Source of the DNA: an uncultured Bacilli bacterium
GTDB lineage: Bacteria > Bacillota_I > Bacilli_A > RF39 > UBA660
Direction of reading: 5' to 3'
Length of the DNA: 53,494 nucleotides
Assembly (NCBI GenBank): GCA_934148875.1
Contig: CAKPDJ010000004.1
Coordinates: 1 to 53,494 of the forward strand
How positions within the stretch are numbered: position 1 is the first letter of the stretch; each line of letters opens with the position of its first letter. Made by a program: the position numbers and the translations under genes. Of the stretch, positions 17,438 to 26,077 are shown piece after piece. The notes beneath the pieces are model-generated. The model made no database searches and was not told where the DNA came from. It saw only the letters and a program-made list of their open reading frames with translations.

Positions 17438-18679
17438 TTAGTTTAATTTACTTCCACAATTTGTACAGAAATTGCCACCATTAGTTGGTGTTCCACAGTT
17501 TGGACAGAACTTAGCACCAGTTGTAGGTTGTGTTTCTTCAGCTTGAGCTGGTTGTTCTACATTTGTAGCTTGTTCTGGTTGTACATCTGTTACTGGTTGT
17601 GTAGGAGCAACTTCAGGTTGTTTTTCTTCATGAGTGAATAATGTACCTGGTTCAGGTTGATTTTGAGCAGGTTGTTGATAAGCTCCATTAGCATTTTGAT
17701 TAACAGCACCCATCATAGTAGTTCCTGCTTGAGTTGCCATATTCATTCCCATAAATCCTACCATAGCACCAGCAGTATTACCAGCAGCTGTTTCCATTGC
17801 TTTAGCTGATGATTGTGCCATAAGTCCAGATTGTAAATTTGGATTTGAGAAAATAGTAGCATCATCAATTCTAGATACACGAGCCATTGACTCATCTGTT
17901 AAGTTAATATCAGCAATTGCTACATCTGTAATTTCAAGTCCATATTGTTGTCTCCAAGAATCATTTAAGATAACATTCATTTCATTAGAAATATCTCCAC
18001 CATACATACCAATATCTCCAAATGAAACTTTGTGTTTACGCATTACAATAGTAAGAGCTTGAGTTATTTGTTCTACGAACTTACTTTTTAATTGACCACC
18101 AATTACATCTTCATAAGTAACTGTATCTTTAGGATTTGCACCAATTACATTTTGAACTAACACAATAGGATCTTTTACTTGGAAAGCATATTCTCCAAAG
18201 AAAGTTACTTCTAACATTCCATATTTTTCATCAGTTATTTTTTTAGGTTGTGGTGAACCGAATTTGTTTCCAGTAATTGCAAGTAAGTTAACATAGTATA
18301 CTCTTTGATCAGTTGGTGCCATACCACCATAAGTGAAACGTTTTCCTATTGTTTTGAAAGTATCACCAATTCCTTTAAAGAAACCACCTGTAAAAATACT
18401 AGGTTCACTTCCGCTATCCCAAGTATATTCACCTGGTTCAGCTGAAAATTCTTTGATTGCTCCGTTTTCAATTAACATCATTGCCATTCCTTGAGGAACA
18501 GAAATTTTACTACCGTTAGAAATAACACCTTCAGTTGGATTTTTATTACCATCACCGTGTCTTACTTCTCCTCTTTGAATTAATACATTTTTTTCGATTG
18601 TAGGGCAAACAACAAACTCTTTAAATTGATCTCCAAAGCTTGAAGAAACCCCACTAGTTAAAGCTTTAATAAGTCCCAT
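17438..18679 (-). CDS. SPFH-domain protein with C-terminal zinc ribbon (YdjI-like)
   Basis: 413 residues. Residues 1-280 match the bacterial virion-core/YdjI type of SPFH protein, which scaffolds membrane patches. Recognisable parts: the start MGLIKALTSGVSSSFGDQ, ISVPQGMAMMLIENG, and ITDVAIADINL. A Gly/Ala/Gln-rich linker and Pro/Gln-rich stretch follow. The last 27 residues form a double-CxxC zinc ribbon: FCPNCGTP and FCTNCGSK. No membrane helix; it probably associates with the membrane. The Tim44-like zinc-ribbon gene lies 66 bases upstream on the same strand, so the pair may be co-transcribed. Confidence 0.88.
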   Translation of the reverse strand: MGLIKALTSGVSSSFGDQFKEFVVCPTIEKNVLIQRGEVRHGDGNKNPTEGVISNGSKISVPQGMAMMLIENGAIKEFSAEPGEYTWDSGSEPSIFTGGFFKGIGDTFKTIGKRFTYGGMAPTDQRVYYVNLLAITGNKFGSPQPKKITDEKYGMLEVTFFGEYAFQVKDPIVLVQNVIGANPKDTVTYEDVIGGQLKSKFVEQITQALTIVMRKHKVSFGDIGMYGGDISNEMNVILNDSWRQQYGLEITDVAIADINLTDESMARVSRIDDATIFSNPNLQSGLMAQSSAKAMETAAGNTAGAMVGFMGMNMATQAGTTMMGAVNQNANGAYQQPAQNQPEPGTLFTHEEKQPEVAPTQPVTDVQPEQATNVEQPAQAEETQPTTGAKFCPNCGTPTNGGNFCTNCGSKLN

Positions 18680-18745
18680 CTTATTTACCTCTTTCCTTTA
18701 TTTTATTATTCGAATAGAAAACCTGCATACTAACTAATTTTTACT

Positions 18746-19684
18746 TTATTTTATAGAATGAATGTCATTTAATACCCAATCGTGTTCACCAGTAGTTATT
18801 ACACTATCGCAGTATTCACATTGACCACTTGAAGTAATCTCAGTAGGTGCGCCACAATTTGGACAATTAGTAGTTGATTTATTACTTGTACCTAATTTTG
18901 TTTGTACACCTTTCTTACGGATAAATGTCATCAAATACTTCATATGCCAATCATAATCTTTGTTGCCTTCAATAACATTTTTAGTTTTAGCATCAATAAC
19001 ATAATCACGCATAATAGCATGTAGTTCTAACACTAATACTTCTTTATCACCGTCAATTTTGAATTCTCTTAATCCTGCATTAGAAACATTAATCTTCTCT
19101 ACTACATTAATTTTGTTTTGTTTAATATATTCCTGTAATTGATTATTATGTTGGTTAAACAACTCATTACTTTCAAAAGGTCTAATAATCTTCCAGTTCT
19201 GTTCAGTCCATGCTTGTTGAATTCTAATAAACACTTCTTTAGCCCATCCGATAAATGCATCACTTGAGAAATTAGGATCAATTTTTCTAATTTCTTCAGC
19301 TGCATTACTTGGAGCAATATAAGTATCAGTATTAGCATTAGAATTACTATTATTAATGTTGTTGATAGATTTTAGTGATTGTTGAATATTCTTCAACTTA
19401 CCAGTCTTTTTAAGTCTCATATAAATGATAAAAATAATAATTAAGACAATTATACCTGGAATTGGTCCAAACAAATCAAAAAGAATCCACCATAGGAAAT
19501 AGAAAAGATCACTATCACCATCACTGCTTGAAGAAGTGTCAGTGTCTATTTCATAACGATTATTATTACCTGCATCTGCTAAAACATTGGGAGATATATA
19601 AGTTATTAACCCTATTAATAATAACGTAAAAGTAAATATACACACAAATTTTAAAATAGTTTTCTTTTGAGGTCTATTTTTCAT
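18746..19684 (-). CDS. Tim44-like domain membrane protein with zinc ribbon
   Basis: 312 residues. Signal-like hydrophobic N-terminus (about 10-35), an acidic Ser/Asp-rich spacer, a second helix (about 65-88), then a Tim44/NTF2-like domain at about 130-265 with the family features FSSDAFIGWAKEVFIRIQQAW and the later DWHMKYLMTFIRKKG. It ends in a CPNCGAP...CEYCDS zinc ribbon near 275-300. Such proteins sit in the membrane and are thought to bind partners; no enzyme activity is expected. ATG 19684 follows AAGGAGGGG. It lies 66 bases upstream of the SPFH gene. Confidence 0.82.
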   Translation of the reverse strand: MKNRPQKKTILKFVCIFTFTLLLIGLITYISPNVLADAGNNNRYEIDTDTSSSSDGDSDLFYFLWWILFDLFGPIPGIIVLIIIFIIYMRLKKTGKLKNIQQSLKSINNINNSNSNANTDTYIAPSNAAEEIRKIDPNFSSDAFIGWAKEVFIRIQQAWTEQNWKIIRPFESNELFNQHNNQLQEYIKQNKINVVEKINVSNAGLREFKIDGDKEVLVLELHAIMRDYVIDAKTKNVIEGNKDYDWHMKYLMTFIRKKGVQTKLGTSNKSTTNCPNCGAPTEITSSGQCEYCDSVITTGEHDWVLNDIHSIK

Positions 19685-19770
19685 GTTCCCCTCCTTTTTA
19701 CTGTATGCCTCTTACTATTCTAGTTCAATTATATCATAATTATTAATTGTAACCAAGTAAAATACACTTT

Positions 19771-20127
19771 TTAACACTGTTTTTTAATCCAGGTCATAAT
19801 AACTGAAACGATATAATTAATTTCATTTTCATTTAATTGTTTTCCGGATGGTATTTTATGCCACTTAGCTAGACAACCTCGACAACAAGTGGCAGTAGCA
19901 TGTTGAGCTATAAAAACTGGATGTCCTCTCATCGGTGTTTGTTTGCCATCGTTAGGAATAGTAGCAGGCGCCAATCTTTTGTTAATAAAATCATATGCGT
20001 GCTCTTCTATTTTAGAAATACCCTTTTCCTTAATATAAGAAATATCATTCTCTTTCAAATGAAAACTACTTCTAAATTTTGAATACGATAGTTTTTTTAG
20101 TATATCATCAATTTGTTTATTTAACAT
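19771..20127 (-). CDS. DUF4186 family protein
   Basis: 118 residues, a match in length and core motif to DUF4186: MRGHPVFIAQHATATCCRGC followed by LAKWHKIPSG. The conserved His and Cys (HP, QHATATCC, CxxC-like, WH) could bind a metal or an iron-sulfur cluster. The function is not known. It starts at ATG 20127, 4 bases after the stop of the DUF1848 gene, so the two are one operon. Confidence 0.88.
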   Translation of the reverse strand: MLNKQIDDILKKLSYSKFRSSFHLKENDISYIKEKGISKIEEHAYDFINKRLAPATIPNDGKQTPMRGHPVFIAQHATATCCRGCLAKWHKIPSGKQLNENEINYIVSVIMTWIKKQC

Positions 20128-20131
20128 GTTA

Positions 20132-21013
20132 TCACTTCTTTCTTATTTTTATAGTGTCATTACTATCTAATTCTCCGATTAAAAGTGAAGAATTGGGGTT
20201 ATGCCTAATAACATTATTTTTAACACTTGCTTCATCGAAGTTGGCATAGCAGTACTTACAAAAATGTGAACAAGAATTATAATAACCAATATCTACTAAT
20301 TCAACACAGCTACAATTTCTTTCCTTCCATTTAGTAAATTTAGTTTTTCCAGTTAAATGAAAAGCTAAATTGAAATCGATACAATCTCTTTTAATAAAAC
20401 CATATTCTACTAAATTTTTATCTTCACAGCAGGTTTGAACAGTTATATTATGCTTCTTAGCACTGCTACTAAAATTGATACCAATCTTTCTATAATCATC
20501 ATCTGTTAATATTTTTGCTTTAATAAAATCATCATTTTTCCTAACATTTTTGTAGTCATCCATAAAAGAAATGATTATATGGCTAATATATCCATCTAGT
20601 TCACTACAAAGTTTATCAAAAGCTTTAATATGATAGTCAACTGTATATTTATCATTTATAAAAATAGGATCATATCTAACGTATACATATTCATTTCCTA
20701 TGATATTAGAAATTTTCTTTAACGCTTCAATTATTTTCTTTTTGTCAGGTACATTTGGTTCAATATCTTTTTTATATGGAGTTATTGTTACTTGAAAAAT
20801 AATTGGTTTATCTATTTTACTGAGTTCATTTACTATTGGAATAGGATTTTTAGTACAGAATACAATAGCATCTACATCATCAAAATATATTCTACTAACT
20901 ATTTTAGGATAAAAGGGATTTCTAACATCAACATATCCCCCTTTATATCTATTCATAAACCATTTTGTGTAGAAAGCAACAATATCACATCTACCACTAA
21001 CATTTAAAATCAT
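20132..21013 (-). CDS. DUF1848 family protein with C-terminal CX3CX2C cluster
   Basis: About 293 residues. The N-terminus has the DUF1848 signature: SGRCDIVAFYTKWFMNRYK, then VDVRNPFYPKIVSRIYF and IVFCTKNP. The C-terminus has CSHFCKYCYAN, a CX3CX2C motif as in radical SAM enzymes but at the opposite end of the chain. The fold is likely a TIM barrel, and a metal cluster is plausible. The function is not established. The start is ATG 21013 with GGTGGT before it; the longer frame to 21079 only adds an unrelated hydrophobic stretch. It precedes the DUF4186 gene by 4 bases. Confidence 0.85.
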   Translation of the reverse strand: MILNVSGRCDIVAFYTKWFMNRYKGGYVDVRNPFYPKIVSRIYFDDVDAIVFCTKNPIPIVNELSKIDKPIIFQVTITPYKKDIEPNVPDKKKIIEALKKISNIIGNEYVYVRYDPIFINDKYTVDYHIKAFDKLCSELDGYISHIIISFMDDYKNVRKNDDFIKAKILTDDDYRKIGINFSSSAKKHNITVQTCCEDKNLVEYGFIKRDCIDFNLAFHLTGKTKFTKWKERNCSCVELVDIGYYNSCSHFCKYCYANFDEASVKNNVIRHNPNSSLLIGELDSNDTIKIRKK

Positions 21014-21099
21014 ATATACCACCACTACACTGATTATAACAGTTTTGATAATAAAAATAAATTTAACTAAATTAGACATGTCAAGTTTGTGTCATTAAA

Positions 21100-21128
21100 T
21101 TTACTATCTTAAATCTGTTTGATATAAT
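21100..21128 (+). promoter_or_regulatory. promoter of deoD-add
   Basis: TTTACT at 21100-21105, a 17-base spacer, then TATAAT at 21123-21128. The start codon is 27 bases further on, behind AGAAGGAGG. Confidence 0.6.
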
Positions 21129-21154
21129 TAAAGTGTTAATAGAAGGAGGTTATT

Positions 21155-21865
21155 ATGACACCACATATTGAAGCAAAGGAAGAAGAAATCGCAAAAATCG
21201 TAATTATGCCAGGAGATCCTAAAAGGGCTAGTTTAATAGCTGATAATTTTCTGGATGATTATAAAATTGTAAGTAATGTCAGAGGAATGATTACTTATAC
21301 AGGTACATATAAAGGCAAAAAAATAACTGTTATGCCATCTGGTATGGGTATTCCTAGCATGGGAATTTATTCATATGAATTATTTAAGTTTTATGATGTA
21401 GATAAAATTATTAAGGTTGGTACTTGTGGAAGTTATGCCAGTAATTTAGATTTAGGTAATATTATATTGGTGGAAAACTCATACTCAGAATCAACTTATG
21501 CCAAGGTCCAAGATAAAGAAAATGTTAATATGGTTGCAGCTAGTAAAATATTAAATGATAAGATTGAAATTAAGGCTAAAGAATTAGGTTTTAATATTAC
21601 TAAGGGAACAATACATTGTAGTGATGTCTTTTATGAGGAAGATGAAAACTATAAGAATGAGTTATTAAATGCCTATGGATGTATTGCTTGTGAAATGGAG
21701 TCTTTTTCTCTTTTATATAATGCTAAGAAATTCAATAAGGATGCAACAGAAATATTAACTGTAACAGATAATTTAGTTACAGGTGAAAGAGCTGATAGTA
21801 GTTTTCGCCAAAATAAGGTTAATGATATGCTAAAATTAGCTTTGGAAAGTAGTCTTGAATTATGA
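21155..21865 (+). CDS. deoD: purine nucleoside phosphorylase (DeoD type)
   Basis: Hexameric-type PNP, 236 residues. It splits purine (deoxy)nucleosides with phosphate into base and sugar-1-phosphate in the cytoplasm. Motifs: the start THIEAKEEEIAKIVIMPGDPKRA, the phosphate-binding RGMITYTGTYKG, MPSGMGIPSMGIYSYEL, GTCGSY, the substrate site CEMESFSLL, and VTDNLVTGE with the catalytic Asp. AGAAGGAGG lies before the ATG. Its stop overlaps the start of add by 4 bases (ATGA), a tight purine-salvage operon. Confidence 0.97.
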   Translation: MTPHIEAKEEEIAKIVIMPGDPKRASLIADNFLDDYKIVSNVRGMITYTGTYKGKKITVMPSGMGIPSMGIYSYELFKFYDVDKIIKVGTCGSYASNLDLGNIILVENSYSESTYAKVQDKENVNMVAASKILNDKIEIKAKELGFNITKGTIHCSDVFYEEDENYKNELLNAYGCIACEMESFSLLYNAKKFNKDATEILTVTDNLVTGERADSSFRQNKVNDMLKLALESSLEL

Positions 21866-22827
21866 GATTAGAAGAGTTACCTAAAGTAGAGTTGCATCTA
21901 CATTTAGATGGTTCTGTTAGACCAAAAACAGCTGGTGAATTACTTAATAAAAGTGAAAAAGAAATAGAAAAAGATATGATTGCTATGGCTGAGTGTAATA
22001 ATTTAAATGATTATTTAACTAAGTTTGAAATACCAGAAATGATAATGCAAACAAAGGATAATTTGGAACGTGTAGCTAAAGAGTTAGCTGAAGATTTAAA
22101 AAAGGAAAACGTTATTTATGCTGAAGTTAGATTTGCACCTATGAAACATGTAAAAAAAGGATTATCTGGTGAAGAAGTTATTGATAGTGTTTTAAATGGT
22201 CTTAAACAAGTGGATATTAAAACTAATTTGATATTATGTATGATGCGTGGTAGTTCTTATAAAGAAAATGATGAAGTTATTGAGTTAGCTAAAAAGTATC
22301 TTAATAAAGGTGTATGCGCAATTGATTTAGCTGGTGCTGAAGCTATGTATAAAACTTGTTTGTATAAAGATTTATTTGATAAGGCTAATAAACTTGAAAT
22401 CCCCTTCACTATTCATGCTGGTGAAGCTGATGGTAAGGACAGTATTGAAAGTGCTATTAATTTTGGGGCTAAAAGAATTGGACACGGAATTAGAATATTA
22501 GAAGATATGAACTTAATAAATTTGGTAAAAGAAAAAGATATTCTTTTAGAATTGTGCCCTACTAGTAATATTCAGACACGTTGTGTTGAAAACTATAGTA
22601 CACATCCTATAAAATATTTATTTGAAAGAAACATCCCAGTTTCAATTAGTACTGATAATAGAACTGTTTCTAATACAACATTAACTGATGAATATGAACA
22701 CTTAATTAATGAATTAAATTTTACTATTGAAGATATCATAAAAATGAATAGGATGGCAATTAGTCATGCTTTTATATCAGATGATGAAAAACAAGAGTTA
22801 TTAAGAGTTATAAAAACCACCTCATAA
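21862..22827 (+). CDS. add: adenosine deaminase
   Basis: Zinc-dependent deaminase of adenosine to inosine, 321 residues, the usual length. Motifs: LPKVELHLHLDGSVRP (two metal-binding His), FTIHAGEAD (metal His and substrate region), the catalytic HGIRI segment, and SISTDNRTVSNTTLTDEY (the conserved Asp residues). It overlaps deoD by 4 bases. Together they convert adenosine to inosine and then hypoxanthine. A terminator overlaps its last codons. Confidence 0.96.
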   Translation: MRLEELPKVELHLHLDGSVRPKTAGELLNKSEKEIEKDMIAMAECNNLNDYLTKFEIPEMIMQTKDNLERVAKELAEDLKKENVIYAEVRFAPMKHVKKGLSGEEVIDSVLNGLKQVDIKTNLILCMMRGSSYKENDEVIELAKKYLNKGVCAIDLAGAEAMYKTCLYKDLFDKANKLEIPFTIHAGEADGKDSIESAINFGAKRIGHGIRILEDMNLINLVKEKDILLELCPTSNIQTRCVENYSTHPIKYLFERNIPVSISTDNRTVSNTTLTDEYEHLINELNFTIEDIIKMNRMAISHAFISDDEKQELLRVIKTTS

Positions 22828-22845
22828 AAATTGAAGTGGTTTTTA
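22812..22845 (+). terminator. terminator of deoD-add
   Basis: AAAAACCAC (from 22812) pairs with GTGGTTTTT (to 22843), the stem reaching into the last codons of add and ending in a T run. Confidence 0.85.
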
Positions 22846-22876
22846 TTAGCACTAAATTTAAATACAATAATTTTTC

Positions 22877-23932
22877 TTATTTTTTATTTTGATATATTTG
22901 TTTGCATAATTGATGTACCCTTTTACCTTTTCCTGGTATTTTAACAGATTCTAAATCGGTATATATGTTAGGTAACTTAATGTTAAATTTTTTGCATTCT
23001 TCTTCAGTTAATTCCTTAAAGGCCGGACATGGTAAAACTGTACCATCAAATTTTATATCTAATTTTTCTAATCCCGCATTGCATCTATGTGTTTCATCGC
23101 CTGAAAAAGCAATTCCAATTCTAATATTACCTGAATAATATTTTTTTGTTTCTTCTAATATCTTTAAAAATTCTTCTTTTTCTTTATCAGTTAATAATAA
23201 CCTATCCTTATTATTTTTTCCTCTACCTTGAGGAATAAAATTTAAAATACTTATATTATTTACTTTTGCTATTTCTAATATTTCTAGAATATCCTTTATT
23301 TCTTTGTAATTTATTTTCATAGGTATAAAATGTACGTCTATATTAAATTCAAAGCTTGATGCTCTAATTATTGAATCAAATAATGCTTGCCTTGAAATTT
23401 CTTTTCTTCCCATCAATTCTTGATCAGTTTTACATTCATATGCTTGGAAATCAAATACTATTTTATCAAGCCCAATATTTTTAAGTTCATTTAAGGTTTC
23501 TCTGCTTATTCCTGATAATTCATTAGGATTTAACATTCTAGAATAATACTCATGTATTTTATTTATTAAAAATTGATTATCTAGCTCTTTTTCTGTTACT
23601 TCTCTAAGTGCATTATTTAATTCTTTTAGATAGTATTCTTCTATATCTTTAGTTGGTTTTTCTTTATATATAACACCACTAGTAAAAATTACAGTTCTTA
23701 TATTTAATGATTTGGTGTATTTAACCATTTCAATTAAATCTGGATGTAAGAATGGCTCACCCCCGGAAAGAGATATTTCTTCTATACCTCCGTTATTCAT
23801 AAAGTAATCTATTACTCTTTTAAAGTCTTCTAAACCAATCATTCGTTTTTTACTGCAATTTGAATTAGAGGAACAAAACATACAATTATTAAGACAAGTT
23901 TCAATTATTTCAAAACATAAATCTTTTACCAT
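22877..23932 (-). CDS. radical SAM protein with C-terminal cysteine cluster
   Basis: About 351 residues. The N-terminal ETCLNNCMFCSSN holds the CX3CX2C motif that binds the SAM iron-sulfur cluster, followed by SLSGGEPFLHPD (the GGE motif that holds SAM). The C-terminal part has further Cys (RCNAGLEKLDI, VLPCPAFKEL, HQLCKQI) at the place of a SPASM/twitch auxiliary cluster. Such enzymes modify peptides or small molecules; no precursor peptide is visible next to it. Start ATG 23932, with GGGAGGAA directly before. The function is unassigned. Confidence 0.85.
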   Translation of the reverse strand: MVKDLCFEIIETCLNNCMFCSSNSNCSKKRMIGLEDFKRVIDYFMNNGGIEEISLSGGEPFLHPDLIEMVKYTKSLNIRTVIFTSGVIYKEKPTKDIEEYYLKELNNALREVTEKELDNQFLINKIHEYYSRMLNPNELSGISRETLNELKNIGLDKIVFDFQAYECKTDQELMGRKEISRQALFDSIIRASSFEFNIDVHFIPMKINYKEIKDILEILEIAKVNNISILNFIPQGRGKNNKDRLLLTDKEKEEFLKILEETKKYYSGNIRIGIAFSGDETHRCNAGLEKLDIKFDGTVLPCPAFKELTEEECKKFNIKLPNIYTDLESVKIPGKGKRVHQLCKQIYQNKK

Positions 23933-24002
23933 ATTTATTCCTCCCAACTTTTATTTTACTAATTGGCTTCCTCTGTATATGAGTAAAAACAACATATATA
24001 AT

Positions 24003-24037
24003 AAAAAAAGCAGCACTCAATTTTATATTAAGTGCTT
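24003..24037 (-). terminator. terminator downstream of the LysR-type gene
   Basis: On the minus strand GCACT (24031-24035) and AGTGC (24013-24017) pair around an A/T-rich loop and are followed by a T run (A run at 24003-24009 on the plus strand). It is about 145 bases past the stop of the gene, so the transcript would carry a long 3' part. Confidence 0.5.
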
Positions 24038-24180
24038 AACCATTACACTGGAAGTGGTCAACTTTACAAAGCAAAATCTCTTGCTTTTACGCAATATTTA
24101 TTATTTGCATATTAATAGTAACATAAAAAAGACTTTATTATTTCTCAATGTTAATTAAATTACGTAACACTTATTTATAA

Positions 24181-24666
24181 TTAAGAATCTAAATTTTTCA
24201 AATGTTCTTTAGCACGATCTTTCATCATTTTTTTTACGCTCGGTTGTGTTTTATCTTGCCCAATAAACTCTCCAGAAACATAAGAAGGATAACCAGGAAC
24301 TTGAATTATTTCATCTTCTGATAAAATCTCCCAGTTCCCAGTTCCAAATTCTAAATCATTATTTATATAAAACATTAACTGACGAAATGCCTCTAAATCT
24401 GTTCTTGTGTATTGCTCTTTTTGTTTGTTGAATAATTCATCATTTTCAAAAACTGTTATTAGATTTGCATATAAAATTTTACCTTCTTCTGTTATTATAA
24501 ATTGATTATTGCTTCTATTTATTAATATTGTATTTAGTTCTTTTTCTAGTGTTTTAATTGAACAACTTAAAGCTGGTTGAGATATATTCGTGGCTTTTGA
24601 GGCATTTGTAAAACCATCATATCTAACAACATCATAAAAACTTTTATATAAATTTAAATTAGCCAT
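24181..24666 (-). CDS. short LysR-type HTH protein lacking the effector domain
   Basis: 161 residues. Residues 1-65 are a good LysR-type winged helix: LNLYKSFYDVVRYDGFTNAS, then ISQPALSCSIKTLEKEL and FIITEEGKILY. After the linker helix, the usual 200-residue inducer-binding domain is missing; instead there are about 75 residues of another kind (TRTDLEAFRQLMFYINND, then GQDKTQPSVKKMMKDRAKEHL). It could be a specialised regulator, or a truncated LysR joined to foreign sequence. It starts 17 bases after the Nudix stop, so both lie on one transcript and the partner may be its target. No Cys or metal site is seen. Confidence 0.7.
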   Translation of the reverse strand: MANLNLYKSFYDVVRYDGFTNASKATNISQPALSCSIKTLEKELNTILINRSNNQFIITEEGKILYANLITVFENDELFNKQKEQYTRTDLEAFRQLMFYINNDLEFGTGNWEILSEDEIIQVPGYPSYVSGEFIGQDKTQPSVKKMMKDRAKEHLKNLDS

Positions 24667-24683
24667 GTCATCACTTCACTTTT

Positions 24684-25175
24684 TTAATTCTTTAAAAATT
24701 CAACACATTTAAGAAAAAATTCTACTTGATCTTTATTTAATTCACCAGTATCAACCATTTGTTGTAATTTCTCTATACTAAACCATCTTACTTCTGATAA
24801 TTCATCCAATTGTATTGTTAGTTTATCAATATCCAAATCCAACTTTGTATAATACATTATGTAACAATCTTTACCATCGCATCCTCTTTCAAATTCAATA
24901 ACTGGGTAATTACTAATATCTATTCCTAATTCTTCTTTTACTTCAGTTATTATACCTTGTTCAGATGTTTCGCCATGTTTAGGATGTCCACCTGTAACTC
25001 CCCAATCTCCTCCTTTAGATTCAACTCGCTTTTGCATTAAAAATTCACCATTTGAATTTTGGATAGCTATCATAACAACCATAGGAAAATAGCCACTTGG
25101 AATTTCATCACCTTTAAAATAAGTTTTACCTGTTAATTGAAGTTGATTATTATATAAATCTCTTTCTTCTCTCAT
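24684..25175 (-). CDS. Nudix hydrolase family protein
   Basis: 163 residues. The Nudix box is GGHPKHGETSEQGIITEVKEELGID, written here as two parts: GHPKHGE and TEVKEELGI. Compared with GX5EX7REUXEEXGU, Thr replaces the Arg while all metal-binding Glu remain. The family hydrolyses nucleoside diphosphates linked to other groups, or acts like isopentenyl-diphosphate isomerase; the start (REERDLYNNQLQLTGKTYFKG) and the V/A-x-Q-KR strand (FLMQKRVESKGGDWG) are of the IPP-isomerase-like branch. ATG 25175 has AGAGGTGA before it, better than the upstream start. Operon with the LysR-type gene. Confidence 0.82.
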   Translation of the reverse strand: MREERDLYNNQLQLTGKTYFKGDEIPSGYFPMVVMIAIQNSNGEFLMQKRVESKGGDWGVTGGHPKHGETSEQGIITEVKEELGIDISNYPVIEFERGCDGKDCYIMYYTKLDLDIDKLTIQLDELSEVRWFSIEKLQQMVDTGELNKDQVEFFLKCVEFLKN

Positions 25176-25357
25176 TTCACATTCACCTCTTTCAATATTA
25201 TAACATTTTTTCTTATATATCATAATTATCCTTAAAAATAAATAGTATCTAATTGTAGAGTTACAATTGATGTGAGGACTTTTATATAAAAAATAGCGAT
25301 AAGTCTAGTAAAATGTAACTATCAATCCAACATTTTAATAAGAAAGGACCTATCGCT

Positions 25358-25678
25358 ATGACTAATATATCACATTATCCACATAGTTTAAATACCAAGT
25401 TTTATGCTGTTTCTTTATATAGAAATGGAAACCATATATCTTTTGTATGTAGAAGGTATAAATGTTCTAAGGCTTTCCTTATGAGATGGAATAAAAAGTT
25501 TGATGGTACTAAGGAATCTTTAATTGATAAATCTCATAAACCTTTATCTCCTCACCCTAATGCTCATACTGAAGAAGAATTATATTGGATTAAAAATTAT
25601 ATTAGAAGAAACCCAAATATATCTCTCTATGAGTTATATGGTAAGTTAAGAGTTGAAAAAGGCTATTCCACATGCTAA
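25358..25678 (+). pseudogene. transposase remnant (N-terminal HTH part of an IS transposase)
   Basis: 106 residues of a helix-turn-helix transposase of the DDE/integrase type (IS3/IS481-like): HSLNTKFYAVSLYRNGNHIS, then CSKAFLMRWNKKFDG. The frame ends after LRVEKGYSTC, where a full enzyme would go on to the DDE catalytic core of about 200 residues. No catalytic part is found nearby. AGAAAGGACC precedes the ATG. The stretch from about 25250 to 25715 could be an internally deleted IS copy: imperfect similarity is seen between the left flank (TACAATTGATGT) and the inverted right flank (TGTAAATTGACAT), but exact ends are uncertain. Confidence 0.7.
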
Positions 25679-25733
25679 TTGATTATGTCAATTTACAAGT
25701 GTGTTTCTAAATTATCAAAAATTTAGTATAAAC

Positions 25734-25770
25734 AAAGAATACGGCTAATCAAAATAGTCGTATTCTTTTT
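25734..25770 (+). terminator. terminator after the transposase remnant
   Basis: AAAGAATACG pairs with CGTATTCTTT and is followed by a T run on the plus strand. The stem lies in the last codons of the small minus-strand gene at 25745. Confidence 0.65.
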
Positions 25771-25933
25771 CTAATGTTTCTTCTTTTATAAAATCATTTA
25801 CTTCTATTTCTTTATCAGTATCTTTAGATATATTTATTAAATCATAAGAATTATATAAATCTTTTTCATAACATTCTTTTAAAATATTTATAGTTTTATT
25901 CTTATCAATTTCTAATTCTTTTACTTCCTTCAT
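25745..25933 (-). CDS. small acidic protein of unknown function (62 aa)
   Basis: 62 residues from ATG 25933 (MKEVKELEIDKNKTINIL...). The upstream in-frame start at 25963 is less likely because TTGGAGAAAGTGAG lies between them. Highly charged, with many Glu, Asp and Lys; no membrane segment or motif. It sits between the IS remnant and the tRNA half, just outside the integrative element. Function unknown; it may be a small spore or stress protein, but nothing in the sequence shows this. Confidence 0.5.
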   Translation of the reverse strand: MKEVKELEIDKNKTINILKECYEKDLYNSYDLINISKDTDKEIEVNDFIKEETLEKEYDYFD

Positions 25934-25961
25934 AAAACTTCTCACTTTCTCCAATAATAAC

Positions 25962-25987
25962 AAAAAAAACTAGACGGTACTTCTAGT
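25962..25987 (-). terminator. terminator of the original tRNA-Arg transcript
   Basis: On the minus strand AACTAGA and TCTAGTT form a 7-bp stem followed by eight T. It lies about 45 bases beyond the CCA end of the tRNA 3' half. A second hairpin (ACTCGAA/TTCGAGT, 26002-26020) lies in between. Confidence 0.8.
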
Positions 25988-26031
25988 TAATATTTATTAC
26001 TACTCGAAGAAAGTTCGAGTATCAATCAATC

Positions 26032-26077
26032 TGGTGTTCCCGGCGAGAATCGAACTCACGACCTATCGCTTAGGAGG
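26032..26077 (-). pseudogene. 3' half of the interrupted host tRNA-Arg(CCT)
   Basis: Reading leftward: CCTCCTAAG (anticodon loop), GCGAT (3' strand of the anticodon stem), variable loop AGGTC, T-arm GTGAG-TTCGATT-CTCGC, acceptor 3' strand CGGGAAC, then ACCA. It fits perfectly with the 5' half at 39058-39097: acceptor GTTCTCG/CGGGAAC and anticodon stem ATCGC/GCGAT. The sequence the element supplies on the other side does not make a working 5' half: the D-arm is short and the anticodon stem does not pair. Confidence 0.9.
26069..26077. repeat. attL core, CTTAGGAGG
   Basis: The 9-base sequence CTTAGGAGG is the anticodon-loop segment of tRNA-Arg(CCT). It recurs at 39058-39066 as a direct repeat and marks the left border of the element. 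Also present inside the element's own tRNA (38942-38950). Confidence 0.88.

Noticed and set aside
24030..24070. Sequence resembling a tRNA D-arm (TGTAATGGTTAAGCAC on the minus strand)
   Set aside because: No acceptor, anticodon or T-arm in register; explained by two overlapping hairpins near the terminator.
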